Shown: positions 1 to 7,454, numbered from the stretch's first letter. The stretch: 64,000 bases of DNA from Pseudomonas sp. ICMP22404 (GCF_006227205.1 NZ_VCNG01000002.1:372001-436000); one strand, 5' to 3'. Made by a program: numbers and translations. The notes: generated from the letters alone by a model not told the origin.

Positions 1-1
1 A

Positions 2-1081
2 GAACAGGTCAGTGTGGGCGCTGCAACGCTGTTCGCCAAATCAGACATCAGCCAGACGCGCAGCACATTCGGCGGCCAGCAAGACGGCGACATGGTGCCC
101 GTGGTCACGGTGCCCATGGGTTACTACGTCAATCCCATCGATGAACATTGGGCGTTCGGTGTCGGCTTCTACGCGCCGTTCGGTCTGATAACGGATTATG
201 GCAGTGGGTTCGCCGGTCGTTATTTCACGAACAAAAGCGAGGTCAAGACACTGACCTTCCAACCGACGGTCAGCTACGCCTTCAATGACAGGGTTTCCAT
301 CGGTTTCGGTCCGACCATCAACCGCATCAGCGGTGAGTTGTCGGCAATGGTCTTGACCCCCATCAGCCCCGGCACCAATGACGGCAAACTCAAAAGCAAG
401 GGCGATGACACCGCCCTGGGTTTCAACGCCGGTATTCTGGTGCAAGCCACGGACAGCACCCGGGTGGGCATGACCTACCATTCCAAGGTCAGCTATCACT
501 TGGACAATGCCAAGACCAAAGTCACCGGAGGCGTCTTTTCTCTGCTGGGGCTCAGCGGTGAAAGCTACGATGCTTCGCTGGACGTGGACACCCCCGAGTC
601 CGTGGACTTCTCGGTGACCCAGCAACTCAATGACGATTGGACCCTGTACCTGGGCAGCACCTGGACACGTTGGAGTCGCTTCAAGGACATTACCATCGAG
701 AACAGCGGATTGCCTGCGGCGCTGAGCGGCACGTTGAGCAGTGTTACTGAAGAGGAGAACTGGCACGACACGTGGGCGCACGCGATTGGCGCTTCGTACC
801 AGCTCAATAAGCAATGGGTGCTGCGTACTGGCTTTTCGGTGGATCAGTCCCCCACCAACAACACCAACCGTTCGCCACGGATTCCAACGGGAGACCGCAC
901 GGTGGTCAGCTTGGGCGCCGGGTGGACGCCGGTGGACAATGTCACCGTCGACCTCGCTTACTCCTATCTGTGGGAAGAGAGCGTGAAGGTCAACGACGCT
1001 TCAGCCAGCAGGGGCGCCTACAGCTCCAAATACAAGAACAGCGCCAGTGGGTTCGGCACTTCCATCACTTATAAATTCTGA
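2..1081 (+). CDS. FadL/OmpP1-family outer-membrane channel, 5'-truncated by the window
   Basis: Outer-membrane beta-barrel of the FadL/TodX family, which moves long-chain fatty acids or other hydrophobic compounds across the outer membrane. The frame is open from the window edge, so the real start, signal peptide and plug segment lie outside and the GTG at 14 is not the start. About 360 residues are visible against a usual 420-450. The segment FGVGFYAPFGLITDY near residue 50 is family-like, amphipathic strands follow throughout, and the protein ends in an aromatic residue (TYKF) as Omp85-assembled barrels do. A good terminator follows. The transported substrate cannot be told from the sequence. 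Confidence 0.88.
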   Translation, partial: EQVSVGAATLFAKSDISQTRSTFGGQQDGDMVPVVTVPMGYYVNPIDEHWAFGVGFYAPFGLITDYGSGFAGRYFTNKSEVKTLTFQPTVSYAFNDRVSIGFGPTINRISGELSAMVLTPISPGTNDGKLKSKGDDTALGFNAGILVQATDSTRVGMTYHSKVSYHLDNAKTKVTGGVFSLLGLSGESYDASLDVDTPESVDFSVTQQLNDDWTLYLGSTWTRWSRFKDITIENSGLPAALSGTLSSVTEEENWHDTWAHAIGASYQLNKQWVLRTGFSVDQSPTNNTNRSPRIPTGDRTVVSLGAGWTPVDNVTVDLAYSYLWEESVKVNDASASRGAYSSKYKNSASGFGTSITYKF

Positions 1082-1094
1082 TTCGCTAACGATG

Positions 1095-1122
1095 AAGCGC
1101 CTCTGCGAACGGAGGCGCTTTT
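1095..1122 (+). terminator. Rho-independent terminator after the FadL-like gene
   Basis: Perfect 9-bp stem AAGCGCCTC/GAGGCGCTT with an 8-nt loop, running into TTTTC, 14 bases after the porin stop codon. It also separates the porin from the oppositely oriented OsmC gene. Confidence 0.85.
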
Positions 1123-1158
1123 CAGTGTTTTGAGGCAGATCCCGGCTTTTGGTCTTCC

Positions 1159-1719
1159 TTATGTATTCGAGCCCTGGATTTCCAACGTCGGTACCATGCG
1201 AATGGCCTTGGAAAAATTCGCCAGGTTCACCGATGTCCTGCTGACCACCCGGTGCAGTTCCTCGACCTTGTCGGGTTCAGCGTCCGTACTGATACGTACC
1301 ACATAGCCAACTTCGTCATACCCTGGGTTGACGTTCTCATCCAGGCCGAGAAAACCGCGCAGATCAAGGCGGCCATCGGTCTCGATCTCCAGGCTCCTGA
1401 TCTCGATGCCCATGGCGGCGGCGTTTGCCACATAGCCGACTGACAGGCAAGCGTTCAAAGCGGCCATCAGCAGTTCCTGAGGATTGGGAGCGGAATTGGT
1501 GCCCAGCAACTCTGGCGGTTCGTCGGCGGCAATTTCAAAGTGGCGCTGGTGTGTTTCGCCACCCAGGGTGTAGTGATTGACGGTCGCCACTGTGCGCGTC
1601 TGATGCTGCCATTTTGTCTTCACGCTGAAGCGAACTTCGCCTGCCGCCGGTGATGCGGCCACGCTTTTCGAAAACTGCTGCAGGGCAGCGACATCAATGC
1701 CGTTCAGGTTATTGCTCAT
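1159..1719 (-). CDS. OsmC-family protein
   Basis: 186-residue member of the OsmC/Ohr superfamily, cytosolic proteins many of which reduce organic hydroperoxides with a pair of cysteines. The central helix NPQELLMAALNACLSVGY (about residues 79-96) carries the first family cysteine (C91). The second cysteine is expected near residue 155 in a CP.S-type motif, but the sequence there is RTSVNLANF, so the redox pair is incomplete. It may therefore be a non-peroxidase OsmC paralogue. It is followed by a convergent terminator and shares its strand with the DJ-1/PfpI gene upstream, separated by a hairpin, so cotranscription is uncertain. Confidence 0.87.
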   Translation of the reverse strand: MSNNLNGIDVAALQQFSKSVAASPAAGEVRFSVKTKWQHQTRTVATVNHYTLGGETHQRHFEIAADEPPELLGTNSAPNPQELLMAALNACLSVGYVANAAAMGIEIRSLEIETDGRLDLRGFLGLDENVNPGYDEVGYVVRISTDAEPDKVEELHRVVSRTSVNLANFSKAIRMVPTLEIQGSNT

Positions 1720-1751
1720 CTCATATCTCCAGTCGTCGGGGACGGAGCGAT

Positions 1752-1786
1752 GAGGGAGCTCTCTCTTTGAAAAAGACAGCTCCCTC
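1752..1786 (-). terminator. Stem-loop between the PfpI-family and OsmC genes
   Basis: Perfect 9-bp inverted repeat GAGGGAGCT/AGCTCCCTC with a 17-nt loop, 8 bases after the PfpI-family stop codon. There is no clear T-tract on the minus strand, so it could attenuate or stabilise transcripts rather than terminate them. Confidence 0.45.
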
Positions 1787-1793
1787 GGTCGCT

Positions 1794-2495
1794 TTAGCCT
1801 TTCAGGCGCTCACGCAGTGTTTCGGCAAGGGGGACGGCCGACGCCGGGCTTTGGCCAGACATCAGCAAGCCGTCGACGACCACGTGCGGTTCCCAGTTGG
1901 CTGCGCTGCTGTACTTGGCGCCGCGTACCTTCAGTTCATCTTCCAGCGAGAACAGCAAGTGATGCGGCAGTTCGATCTCGCTGTCTTCGGCGTTTTTGAA
2001 ACCAGTGACGTTCAGGCCCTTGACCAGATACTCGCCGTCGCTTTTCTTGACGTCGCGCAGGATGGCCGGTGCATGGCAGACCATGGCAATCGGGCGGTTG
2101 GATTCGTAGAAGTCGCGGATCAACTTGATCGCATGGGAATCGGACGCCAGGTCCCAAAGCAGGCCGTAGCCGCCGGGGAAGAAAACGGCGTCGAAACCGC
2201 TGTAATCGATGTTGCGCAGCTTGCGGGTGTTTCTGGCGGCAAACAGGGCGACCGGATCGGCGAGGAAGCGATCGGTGTACTCGGTGGTGAAGGGCGCCTT
2301 CATGCTCAACAGATCAATGGGGGCCTCGCCGCCAGCCGGAGATGCGAAGACCACCTCATGGCCTGCTTCGGTCAGGATGTAGTAAGGCGCAGCCAACTCG
2401 TGAAACCAGGTGCCGCTCTGCTTGCCGCTGATGCCCATCTCGTCGAGGGACGACATGATGAGAAGGATGCGTTTCTGTTTATTGACATGGCTCAT
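1794..2495 (-). CDS. DJ-1/PfpI (type 1 glutamine amidotransferase-like) family protein, Hsp31-like
   Basis: 233-residue class I glutamine-amidotransferase-fold protein of the DJ-1/PfpI/Hsp31 group. Members act as glyoxalase III/deglycase, chaperone or protease-like enzymes. The nucleophile elbow IAMVCHAPA places the catalytic Cys at about 140 with a following His, and FHELAAPYY gives an acidic residue at about 33. The start at 2495 is chosen because GGGAGAA lies just upstream and the sequence MSHVNKQKRILL starts the fold directly; a longer open frame to 2582 has no support. The upstream region shares a 14-base word with the DoxX intergenic region. Confidence 0.87.
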   Translation of the reverse strand: MSHVNKQKRILLIMSSLDEMGISGKQSGTWFHELAAPYYILTEAGHEVVFASPAGGEAPIDLLSMKAPFTTEYTDRFLADPVALFAARNTRKLRNIDYSGFDAVFFPGGYGLLWDLASDSHAIKLIRDFYESNRPIAMVCHAPAILRDVKKSDGEYLVKGLNVTGFKNAEDSEIELPHHLLFSLEDELKVRGAKYSSAANWEPHVVVDGLLMSGQSPASAVPLAETLRERLKG

Positions 2496-2587
2496 GGTGG
2501 TTCTCCCGTTGGATTTGAGAAATGAAACCGGGGCATAGCTCGACGCTTCTGCCACCCAAGCCAGGGTCAGTGATACACGCAAGAAAA

Positions 2588-2601
2588 TCTATTTTATGAA
2601 A
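2588..2601. repeat. 14-bp word shared with the DoxX intergenic region
   Basis: TCTATTTTATGAAA occurs here, about 90 bp upstream of the PfpI-family start, and again at 8330-8343 between two divergent DoxX genes. The match is exact over 14 AT-rich bases. It may be a shared regulator site or promoter part, or chance. Confidence 0.3.
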
Positions 2602-2840
2602 GGCAGCGTCAAATGACTCTGCTGCCCTGGTTTCTTGGGTTAATCTCCCTGGCTTGGTTGGGATTTTCCGGTCATTTCTGGCGGTCAACAAACGAGATTA
2701 AATGTGTTTTATCGATAGAAAATCTTCTAGCCTTGTGTTTGCTTCAGGCAGGTGCAGTTCTTCTCGAGGAAGAGAGCAGTTGGCTGGCGATGGGCAGGCT
2801 GGCGCTTACCGGCTGATAGTCATTTCGCCGTGGCCTTCGA

Positions 2841-2858
2841 CGGGCGTGTTTACGCCCG
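2841..2858 (-). terminator. Stem-loop downstream of the LysE-family gene
   Basis: 7-bp perfect inverted repeat CGGGCGT/ACGCCCG with a 4-nt loop, 14 bases past the LysE-family stop on the minus strand. The minus-strand sequence after it has no T-run, so the terminator call is tentative. Confidence 0.4.
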
Positions 2859-2872
2859 AGTCTGGGCTGCTC

Positions 2873-3514
2873 TCAAGCGGTAGGCCGGCGCATGGCGAGA
2901 ATAGCCGCGCCGAAGCCGATGAACGTCGAGCCCACCAGCCTGCTGATCCACACGGAGAACGCCGGGCGGGTCAGCAAGCCTTTGACCTGAGCTGCCGCGA
3001 GGGCGTACACGCTCAATGATGTCAGCGACAACCCCATGAAGATTGTCGTGAGTAGCAGGAATTGCGGCAGCAGCGCTGCGCTCTGGTCGATGAATTGTGG
3101 GAACAGGGCGGTAAAGAACATGGTTGCTTTGGGATTGGTGGCGGCGGTGAGGAACGCCGACTTGTAGAGCTTCATTCGCGACGGGGCCGCTGCTTTTCCG
3201 TCCGGCTGCACATCCTGGGCGAGGATCGGGCGTTTGTTGAACAACTGCTTCGCACCCAGGTAGAACAGGTAGCCGGCCCCCAGGACTTTCACCGCGTTGA
3301 ACATCCATTCGGAGCTGGCGAGCAAGGCGCCCAGGCCGGACATCGCGGCAGCCGACAGGCAGAACAGTCCGCACGCATTGCCCAAGGATGACCACACCGC
3401 GTAACGCGGCCCGTACGCCAGACTGTTGTTGATCGCCATCAGCGTCGCAGGTCCAGGGCTAGCGATAGCAATCGCGGCGACCAGGGTAAAGGCCAAGACT
3501 GAGTGCAGTTCCAT
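2873..3514 (-). CDS. LysE/RhtB-family amino-acid exporter
   Basis: 213-residue inner-membrane protein of the LysE/RhtB family, which exports amino acids or their derivatives using the proton gradient. The N-terminal segment LVAAIAIASPGPATLMAINNSLAYG is the family signature (SPGP in the first helix, then the G-rich loop), followed by hydrophobic segments for a total of about five or six helices. Length is typical (about 205-215). No regulator gene adjoins it. The substrate cannot be inferred; homoserine, threonine, lysine and cysteine are the usual ones. Confidence 0.9.
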   Translation of the reverse strand: MELHSVLAFTLVAAIAIASPGPATLMAINNSLAYGPRYAVWSSLGNACGLFCLSAAAMSGLGALLASSEWMFNAVKVLGAGYLFYLGAKQLFNKRPILAQDVQPDGKAAAPSRMKLYKSAFLTAATNPKATMFFTALFPQFIDQSAALLPQFLLLTTIFMGLSLTSLSVYALAAAQVKGLLTRPAFSVWISRLVGSTFIGFGAAILAMRRPTA

Positions 3515-3733
3515 GTTTTCACGTTCATAGGTGGTTGGCGGGGAGGGGGCATAGTACAGGACTCTCTTAGCCTACCTGATGCCGAGCGCGAAAAACTCGG
3601 GCTCTGGGGGCGAGGTACATAGAGTTTAGATTTTTGCGCAGGGGGCAAGGCTTCTGACGCGTTTTACAATGTCTTGATACCGGAATCCGGGATCGGCTCC
3701 GGGCAACGTGAGTTGGGCTGATACACGCAGGTG

Positions 3734-3771
3734 ACGGGAGCTTATAGCGCTTAGTGGCTCAACGCTCCCGT
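3734..3771 (-). other. Inverted repeat downstream of the DUF6124 gene
   Basis: 8-bp perfect arms ACGGGAGC/GCTCCCGT around a 22-nt loop, 37 bases past the DUF6124 stop. Possible transcript end or processing site for that gene. The rest of 3515-3807 holds nothing else I can support. Confidence 0.35.
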
Positions 3772-3807
3772 GCCGGTCCGACTCGGCCTTGCTTTACAGG
3801 CTGGGTG

Positions 3808-4161
3808 CTAGCGTGGATCGACGTTATCCAACGCCCGATTTGCCAACAGATCACTCAACTCGATGACTTGCTGAATACCCAGCGCAACATGCCGCCGCGA
3901 CCCCTCAAGGTCGAATGCCAGGTCGTTGATCATGGCGTTGGCCGAGGCCAGGTTTTCGCTGAGGTTGGCGAGCAGACTTTCAGTGTCGATGCCGTCGATG
4001 ACGGTGAAGAGTTGGCCCGGGGGTGGGGCGGTTTTGGCGTTGGTTTCTTTCGGGTTCAGATAGAAATCCAACGCCCGATCGGTGGCCTCTTGGACTTTCT
4101 TTGGGTCGAGGCCGTTGGAGCTGGGGTCCGTTTGCGGAGGGTTGGGAGTTACTTTGAACAT
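3808..4161 (-). CDS. DUF6124-family small protein
   Basis: 117-residue protein of a small Pseudomonas family (DUF6124-like): an N-terminal MFKVTPNPPQTDP tag, then a helical region with LDFYLNPK, and a C-terminal part rich in small residues (SLLANLSENLASANAMINDLAFDLEG). The function is unknown. The start at 4161 is chosen because AGGAG lies 7 bases upstream in a strong hairpin and because the family tag begins there; a TTG at 4194 is rejected. The long structured leader upstream suggests post-transcriptional control. Confidence 0.75.
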   Translation of the reverse strand: MFKVTPNPPQTDPSSNGLDPKKVQEATDRALDFYLNPKETNAKTAPPPGQLFTVIDGIDTESLLANLSENLASANAMINDLAFDLEGSRRHVALGIQQVIELSDLLANRALDNVDPR

Positions 4162-4365
4162 GATGACGCTCCTATGGGGAATAGGAGCCGCCAAGACCTG
4201 TCGCTAAACAGAATGGTGGCGACTGCACGCAGGTTAGCGAACCGGACATAGGCACCCGGTAGACCCGAAGGTCTCCTACATACAGCCGCCATAACGTCAT
4301 TGCAGTTAGATCCCGCAACGAAGCATGGACGCTTATGTGCCTACGGTTCGGGTCGCTAAACCCGA
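4162..4365 (-). ncRNA. Structured 5' leader of the DUF6124 gene with a sequestered ribosome-binding site
   Basis: Read on the minus strand the leader holds: a hairpin with loop TTTAGCGA (4348-4365); a 7-bp long-range pair (4337-4343 with 4249-4255); a stem closed by a cUUCGg tetraloop (4261-4274); a short hairpin GGTT/AACC (4232-4243); a second hairpin repeating the TTTAGCG loop (4198-4211); and a perfect 7-bp hairpin (4169-4187) whose 3' arm ATAGGAG is the Shine-Dalgarno of the DUF6124 gene. The word GTCGCTAAAC occurs twice, at 4200 and 4352. This points to a cis-acting regulatory RNA. The outer limits are estimated. Confidence 0.6.
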
Positions 4366-4908
4366 TCACTGATGAGCAGTGACGGAAACCAAGCTACCGG
4401 TACGGCCCGGGGCACACAATCGGGCGGATTCTGGCTTAGTTGTAGGCAAAGGCGCAAGGTGACGTAGCCTCGGGATTAGGGCTCGGTGTTACGGGGGTGT
4501 ATGGCTGGAGTACTCGACCCGTTGGATAAAATGGATGAGCTTTTTCAGGGTCGTAGGCAAACTCCGATAGTTGCGTAGGAGGTGTTTTTTACGGTGTTTT
4601 TTTAATCGTAACGATCTTGATGGCCAGCGCTTCACCGGGATATTTTCCTCAGGTCGCTGCAAATTCAGCGACCGGGATTGGTACCCGATGAGTTTGCCAA
4701 AGACGCAGCGTTCATACGCGATACCGACCGACACGCCTGGGCTGCGCATCATTTCACAGTGTTGGGCAAAGGCGGTCATTAATGGCGTGGTAATGGCCGT
4801 TACGCCCAAATCCGGGCTGGACCTGTACGGGGTAAAACCATGACGGTCCACAGGGGCACACGCCGCATTGACGCCACGGTGATGAGCGCAGATACTTAAC
4901 CCAATAGC
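4366..4908. other. Region without a supported gene
   Basis: Two overlapping open frames on opposite strands occupy 4489-4851 (minus, 120 codons) and 4571-4843 (plus, 90 codons). Neither has a convincing ribosome site, a recognisable domain or clear coding bias. The minus-strand frame is rich in Arg/Ser/Lys. It may be a decayed or non-coding accessory sequence that accompanies DUF6124-type loci. No function is assigned. Confidence 0.35.
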
Positions 4909-4952
4909 GCCCGAACCTCTGGTGCTGGCTCAGTCCAGCACTATGTTCGGGC
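4909..4952 (+). ncRNA. Long two-part hairpin immediately upstream of the Abi gene (candidate Abi-associated RNA)
   Basis: An outer 8-bp stem GCCCGAAC (4909-4916)/GTTCGGGC (4945-4952) encloses an asymmetric internal loop and an inner 7-bp stem GTGCTGG/CCAGCAC with a 6-nt loop; all pairs are Watson-Crick. It is followed by CTTCTTGTTT, a broken U-tract, and ends 22 bases before the Abi ATG. It could be the 3' end of a small RNA upstream of the gene, or an attenuator. AbiF-type genes are known to have associated structured RNAs; identity with that class is inference. Confidence 0.5.
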
Positions 4953-4973
4953 CTTCTTGTTTCTGGACAAAGG

Positions 4974-5972
4974 ATGTCGCAGCCATTAGCTCCGCCAAAG
5001 CCGTTTCGATCCTATAGCGATCTGTGCACTCTGCTCACCAGTCGTGGTATGCAGATCCTCGATGTGCCCCGCGCCAAACGTAAACTCAGTCAGATTGGCT
5101 ACTACCGCTTGAGCGGATTCTGGTATCCGTGCCGTGAATTCCTTCGTACTGCCAGGGGAGATGTGGTGCTGTGCGCCGCTGGTAAAAAACCACGACGTCA
5201 AAACGCGTTTACCCCAGGCACCCATTTCGATTCCGTTATTGAACTCTATCTGTTCGACAAAAAATTGCGCCAACTGATGCTGGACGCCATTGAGCGCGTT
5301 GAGGTGCACCTACGCTCGGCAATCGCTCACGAGGTGGGTTTTCACGACCCGCTGGCCTATCAGGACATCCGCTATATCAATCCTTCGCAAACCAGGACCT
5401 TCACGACCAAACAGGGTAAGCCACGCAACATTTGGAACGACTGGTCAAAGCGTCAAGAAGAGCAAATTGCTCGTAGCCGCGAGGACAGTATCGAGTGGCA
5501 TCGACAGCAGCGTAAAGCAATGCCCTTTTGGGTGATCGTCGAGGCATGGGACTTTGGAATAGCATCGAAGTACTACGAGATACTCAAAGACGGCCATCGG
5601 AACAGAGTCTGCAAACGGTTCGGCCTCACTCATGCAAAAATTCTTAAAGAATGGCTCCAGGAGATCAGCATCCTACGCAACCGGTGTGCGCACCATAGCC
5701 GCATCTGGAACCAGGTTTCAGCCAATCCTGTACCCACCGTGCCAAACGATCCCTACTTCCAGAGGCTCGGCCTCGACTCGAATGCGACGAGTCGTCTTTA
5801 TGGTCTGATCGCGGTACTCTGGTATCTGGTCAAAAACATCGGCGTCAACTCGAAATGGATACATCAGGTGGCCGACGTCATCGACGCTAAACCCGTGTTA
5901 CCTGGCTGCCTATTGGCGGCGCTGGGCTTTCCCGATGAAACCGGATTCCCTCGGGGACTGTTCGGGATATGA
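4974..5972 (+). CDS. Abi_2 (AbiD/AbiF-like) abortive-infection protein with HEPN motif
   Basis: 332-residue protein of the Abi_2 family (AbiD, AbiF, AbiU-like), cytosolic HEPN-fold proteins that stop phage growth, thought to act as ribonucleases. The N-terminal half carries the family segment LSQIGYYRLSGFWYPCR (about residues 39-55), then a helical bundle (FDKKLRQLMLDAIERVEVHLRSAIAHEV). The C-terminal LRNRCAHHSRIWNQ (about residues 234-247) is the HEPN RNxxxH catalytic motif, intact. The ATG at 4974 has only AAAGG directly before it, so translation may be weak or start elsewhere. The hairpin RNA upstream and phage remnant downstream suit a small defence locus. It is not obviously in an operon. 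Confidence 0.87.
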   Translation: MSQPLAPPKPFRSYSDLCTLLTSRGMQILDVPRAKRKLSQIGYYRLSGFWYPCREFLRTARGDVVLCAAGKKPRRQNAFTPGTHFDSVIELYLFDKKLRQLMLDAIERVEVHLRSAIAHEVGFHDPLAYQDIRYINPSQTRTFTTKQGKPRNIWNDWSKRQEEQIARSREDSIEWHRQQRKAMPFWVIVEAWDFGIASKYYEILKDGHRNRVCKRFGLTHAKILKEWLQEISILRNRCAHHSRIWNQVSANPVPTVPNDPYFQRLGLDSNATSRLYGLIAVLWYLVKNIGVNSKWIHQVADVIDAKPVLPGCLLAALGFPDETGFPRGLFGI

Positions 5973-6062
5973 CTGTCCCCACGCTGTGGGACGGTCGTTT
6001 TGGTATTGGCTGCGCTTGAGGTCTTAGGGGAAAGCGCAGGCTGACACTGCCTGCGCGGATGG

Positions 6063-6196
6063 TTACAGGTAGCGACTATGTCGCTCGATGAGCAACTGGC
6101 GATCATAGACTTGCATGTACGGCAGCAATGCCTTGAAAATTTGCTCGCGCTCATTTCCGTGGATCCAGCTCGTCGAATTTTTCAATGGTGGGACCA
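6063..6196 (-). pseudogene. Short C-terminal gene remnant
   Basis: A minus-strand open stretch of about 44 codons encodes a protein-like tail (WIHGNEREQIFKALLPYMQ... ending HSRYL) and then a stop; an in-frame stop lies just upstream and there is no start codon with a ribosome site. It looks like the end of a lost gene. The family is not recognised. The rest of 5973-6268 has only a weak GTCCC/GGGAC hairpin after the Abi gene at 5975-5992. Confidence 0.25.
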
Positions 6197-6268
6197 CTCA
6201 AAGACAATATTTAGAAACTGTAACATTTAGAAGAACCCAACTATTTAGGTGCGGCGTTGGAGGTGCTA

Positions 6269-6988
6269 ATGGAAGAGCTTCTTGAATTAACGGATTGGCT
6301 ATCAACCTTTTTGACTGTTTTGAATTCCACAGCTATCAGTAATATTGTCGCTTTTTTATCAGCAGCAATCAGTCTCGTTGCTTTACGAAAAACCGCCAAA
6401 TGGCGGGACAAGTTCAAGGAAAGCGCAATGAGCGATGCTTATAAAAAAGCAACAGAGCTGTGGGAGGCCCTTAAATCTGTTGAAAACGCTCTCAAGCAAC
6501 TTTCCCCAGCGTATATCGGCGCATTAGATGTTACACATAATTTGCCGAGAGCAAGCAGATATAAAGAAAATGATGTTATGAGGCGCACAGTTAGGAATGC
6601 ATTGAAAAATGCACAGCAAATACGATCGAGTCTTATAGATCGAAGAATTAAAATAGGGTATTTAAGAGGAGAGTTTAAACGGCTAGGCTACACTGCTTCT
6701 CGCTCGAACAACAAACGGCTTGATATGCTGCTTGATCATGTCATGCACATTGAGTCCTATATAGATTCATATGTCGAATCTGCGTTCGATTACTTTGATG
6801 ATGAGGAGTTTTGCCAAGGTATGCGTTATACACGACTTAGCCTAGAGCCTAAAGATAAAACCCTGAGTGATCTGGCTGAGATGATAATGGGGTTTAAAGG
6901 AGAAATTTATAGGCGTGCCGATATAGCGGGTAAGCTTTTAATTAAAACAAATTACGAAGTGGCCATATCAAAGCTTTACACTAACTAG
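6269..6988 (+). CDS. AT-rich hypothetical membrane-anchored protein
   Basis: 239-residue protein with no family I recognise. One hydrophobic segment (ISNIVAFLSAAISLVAL, about residues 24-40) follows a short N-terminus; a long, charged, mostly helical cytosolic part follows (KWRDKFKESAMSDAYKKATELWEAL..., then DRRIKIGYLRGEFKRLGY). The start at 6269 is preceded by a strong TTGGAGG; a TTG 12 bases earlier is less likely. The gene is visibly richer in A+T than anything around it, with AAA, ATA and TTA codons that are rare in this genome, which indicates recent acquisition. Position between the Abi gene and a phage remnant makes a defence or phage-derived role possible but unproven. Confidence 0.7.
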   Translation: MEELLELTDWLSTFLTVLNSTAISNIVAFLSAAISLVALRKTAKWRDKFKESAMSDAYKKATELWEALKSVENALKQLSPAYIGALDVTHNLPRASRYKENDVMRRTVRNALKNAQQIRSSLIDRRIKIGYLRGEFKRLGYTASRSNNKRLDMLLDHVMHIESYIDSYVESAFDYFDDEEFCQGMRYTRLSLEPKDKTLSDLAEMIMGFKGEIYRRADIAGKLLIKTNYEVAISKLYTN

Positions 6989-6991
6989 AAC

Positions 6992-7454
6992 TCAGTATGT
7001 GATGGCGTGGCCTTGGGCGTTGGTGATTCGCAGGCCCGTGACGGTGGCGGTTCTGGTCTCGCCGGTGCGTTTGTCGGTGCCGGTCTCGATGGTTTCGGTG
7101 AAGCTTTTCCGTTGGCTGGAAATAACGGTAAGCCCGCAGCGTTTGACAGCGGCTTCGTTCAGGGCGATGACGCGGCAGCGGCAGCTGAAGCCGTTGGGCG
7201 GGAAGATGGTTGACCAGATGGGGTCGTCGTGGCGCAAGACCTGGCTGTGCATGGCGCGGTGGCTGCTACGGGTTTTTCCGTCGAAGATGGCAATGTACAT
7301 TCAGTACGGGGGCTCGGTGGTCTGTTCCAGGCTGGCTTTGCGCCCGGCCATTTAGGCGCTCTGCAGGTCGGTCTGGTAGATGGTTTTTAGGCGACGCGGG
7401 CTGCCGAGCTGGATGGGATCTGCGTTGCCCTGGCTGTCGACGATGAGTGTCGAG
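6992..7454 (-). pseudogene. Mu gpF/SPP1 gp7-like phage head morphogenesis gene, decayed
   Basis: A single minus-strand frame reads ADPIQLGSPRRLKTIYQTDLQSA, stop TAA (7352-7354), MAGRKASLEQTTEPPY, stop TGA (7301-7303), MYIAIFDGKTRSSHRAMHSQV..., then PPNGFSCRCRVIALNE. These pieces together match the C-terminal domain of Mu F-like/SPP1 gp7 minor head proteins, whose hallmarks are D.RTR..H..l.g and PPNG..CRC. Both stops fall where the family continues, so the gene is dead. The N-terminal part is missing and the upstream limit is approximate. No other phage gene is nearby, so this is an isolated prophage scar. Confidence 0.7.

Noticed and set aside
2613..2816. Small hydrophobic plus-strand open frame
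   Set aside because: It starts in the promoter region of the PfpI gene, is short, and has no ribosome site or homology I recognise.
4489..4851. 120-codon minus-strand open frame and the 90-codon frame opposite it
   Set aside because: No ribosome site, no domain, and similar quality on both strands, so neither can be called a gene.
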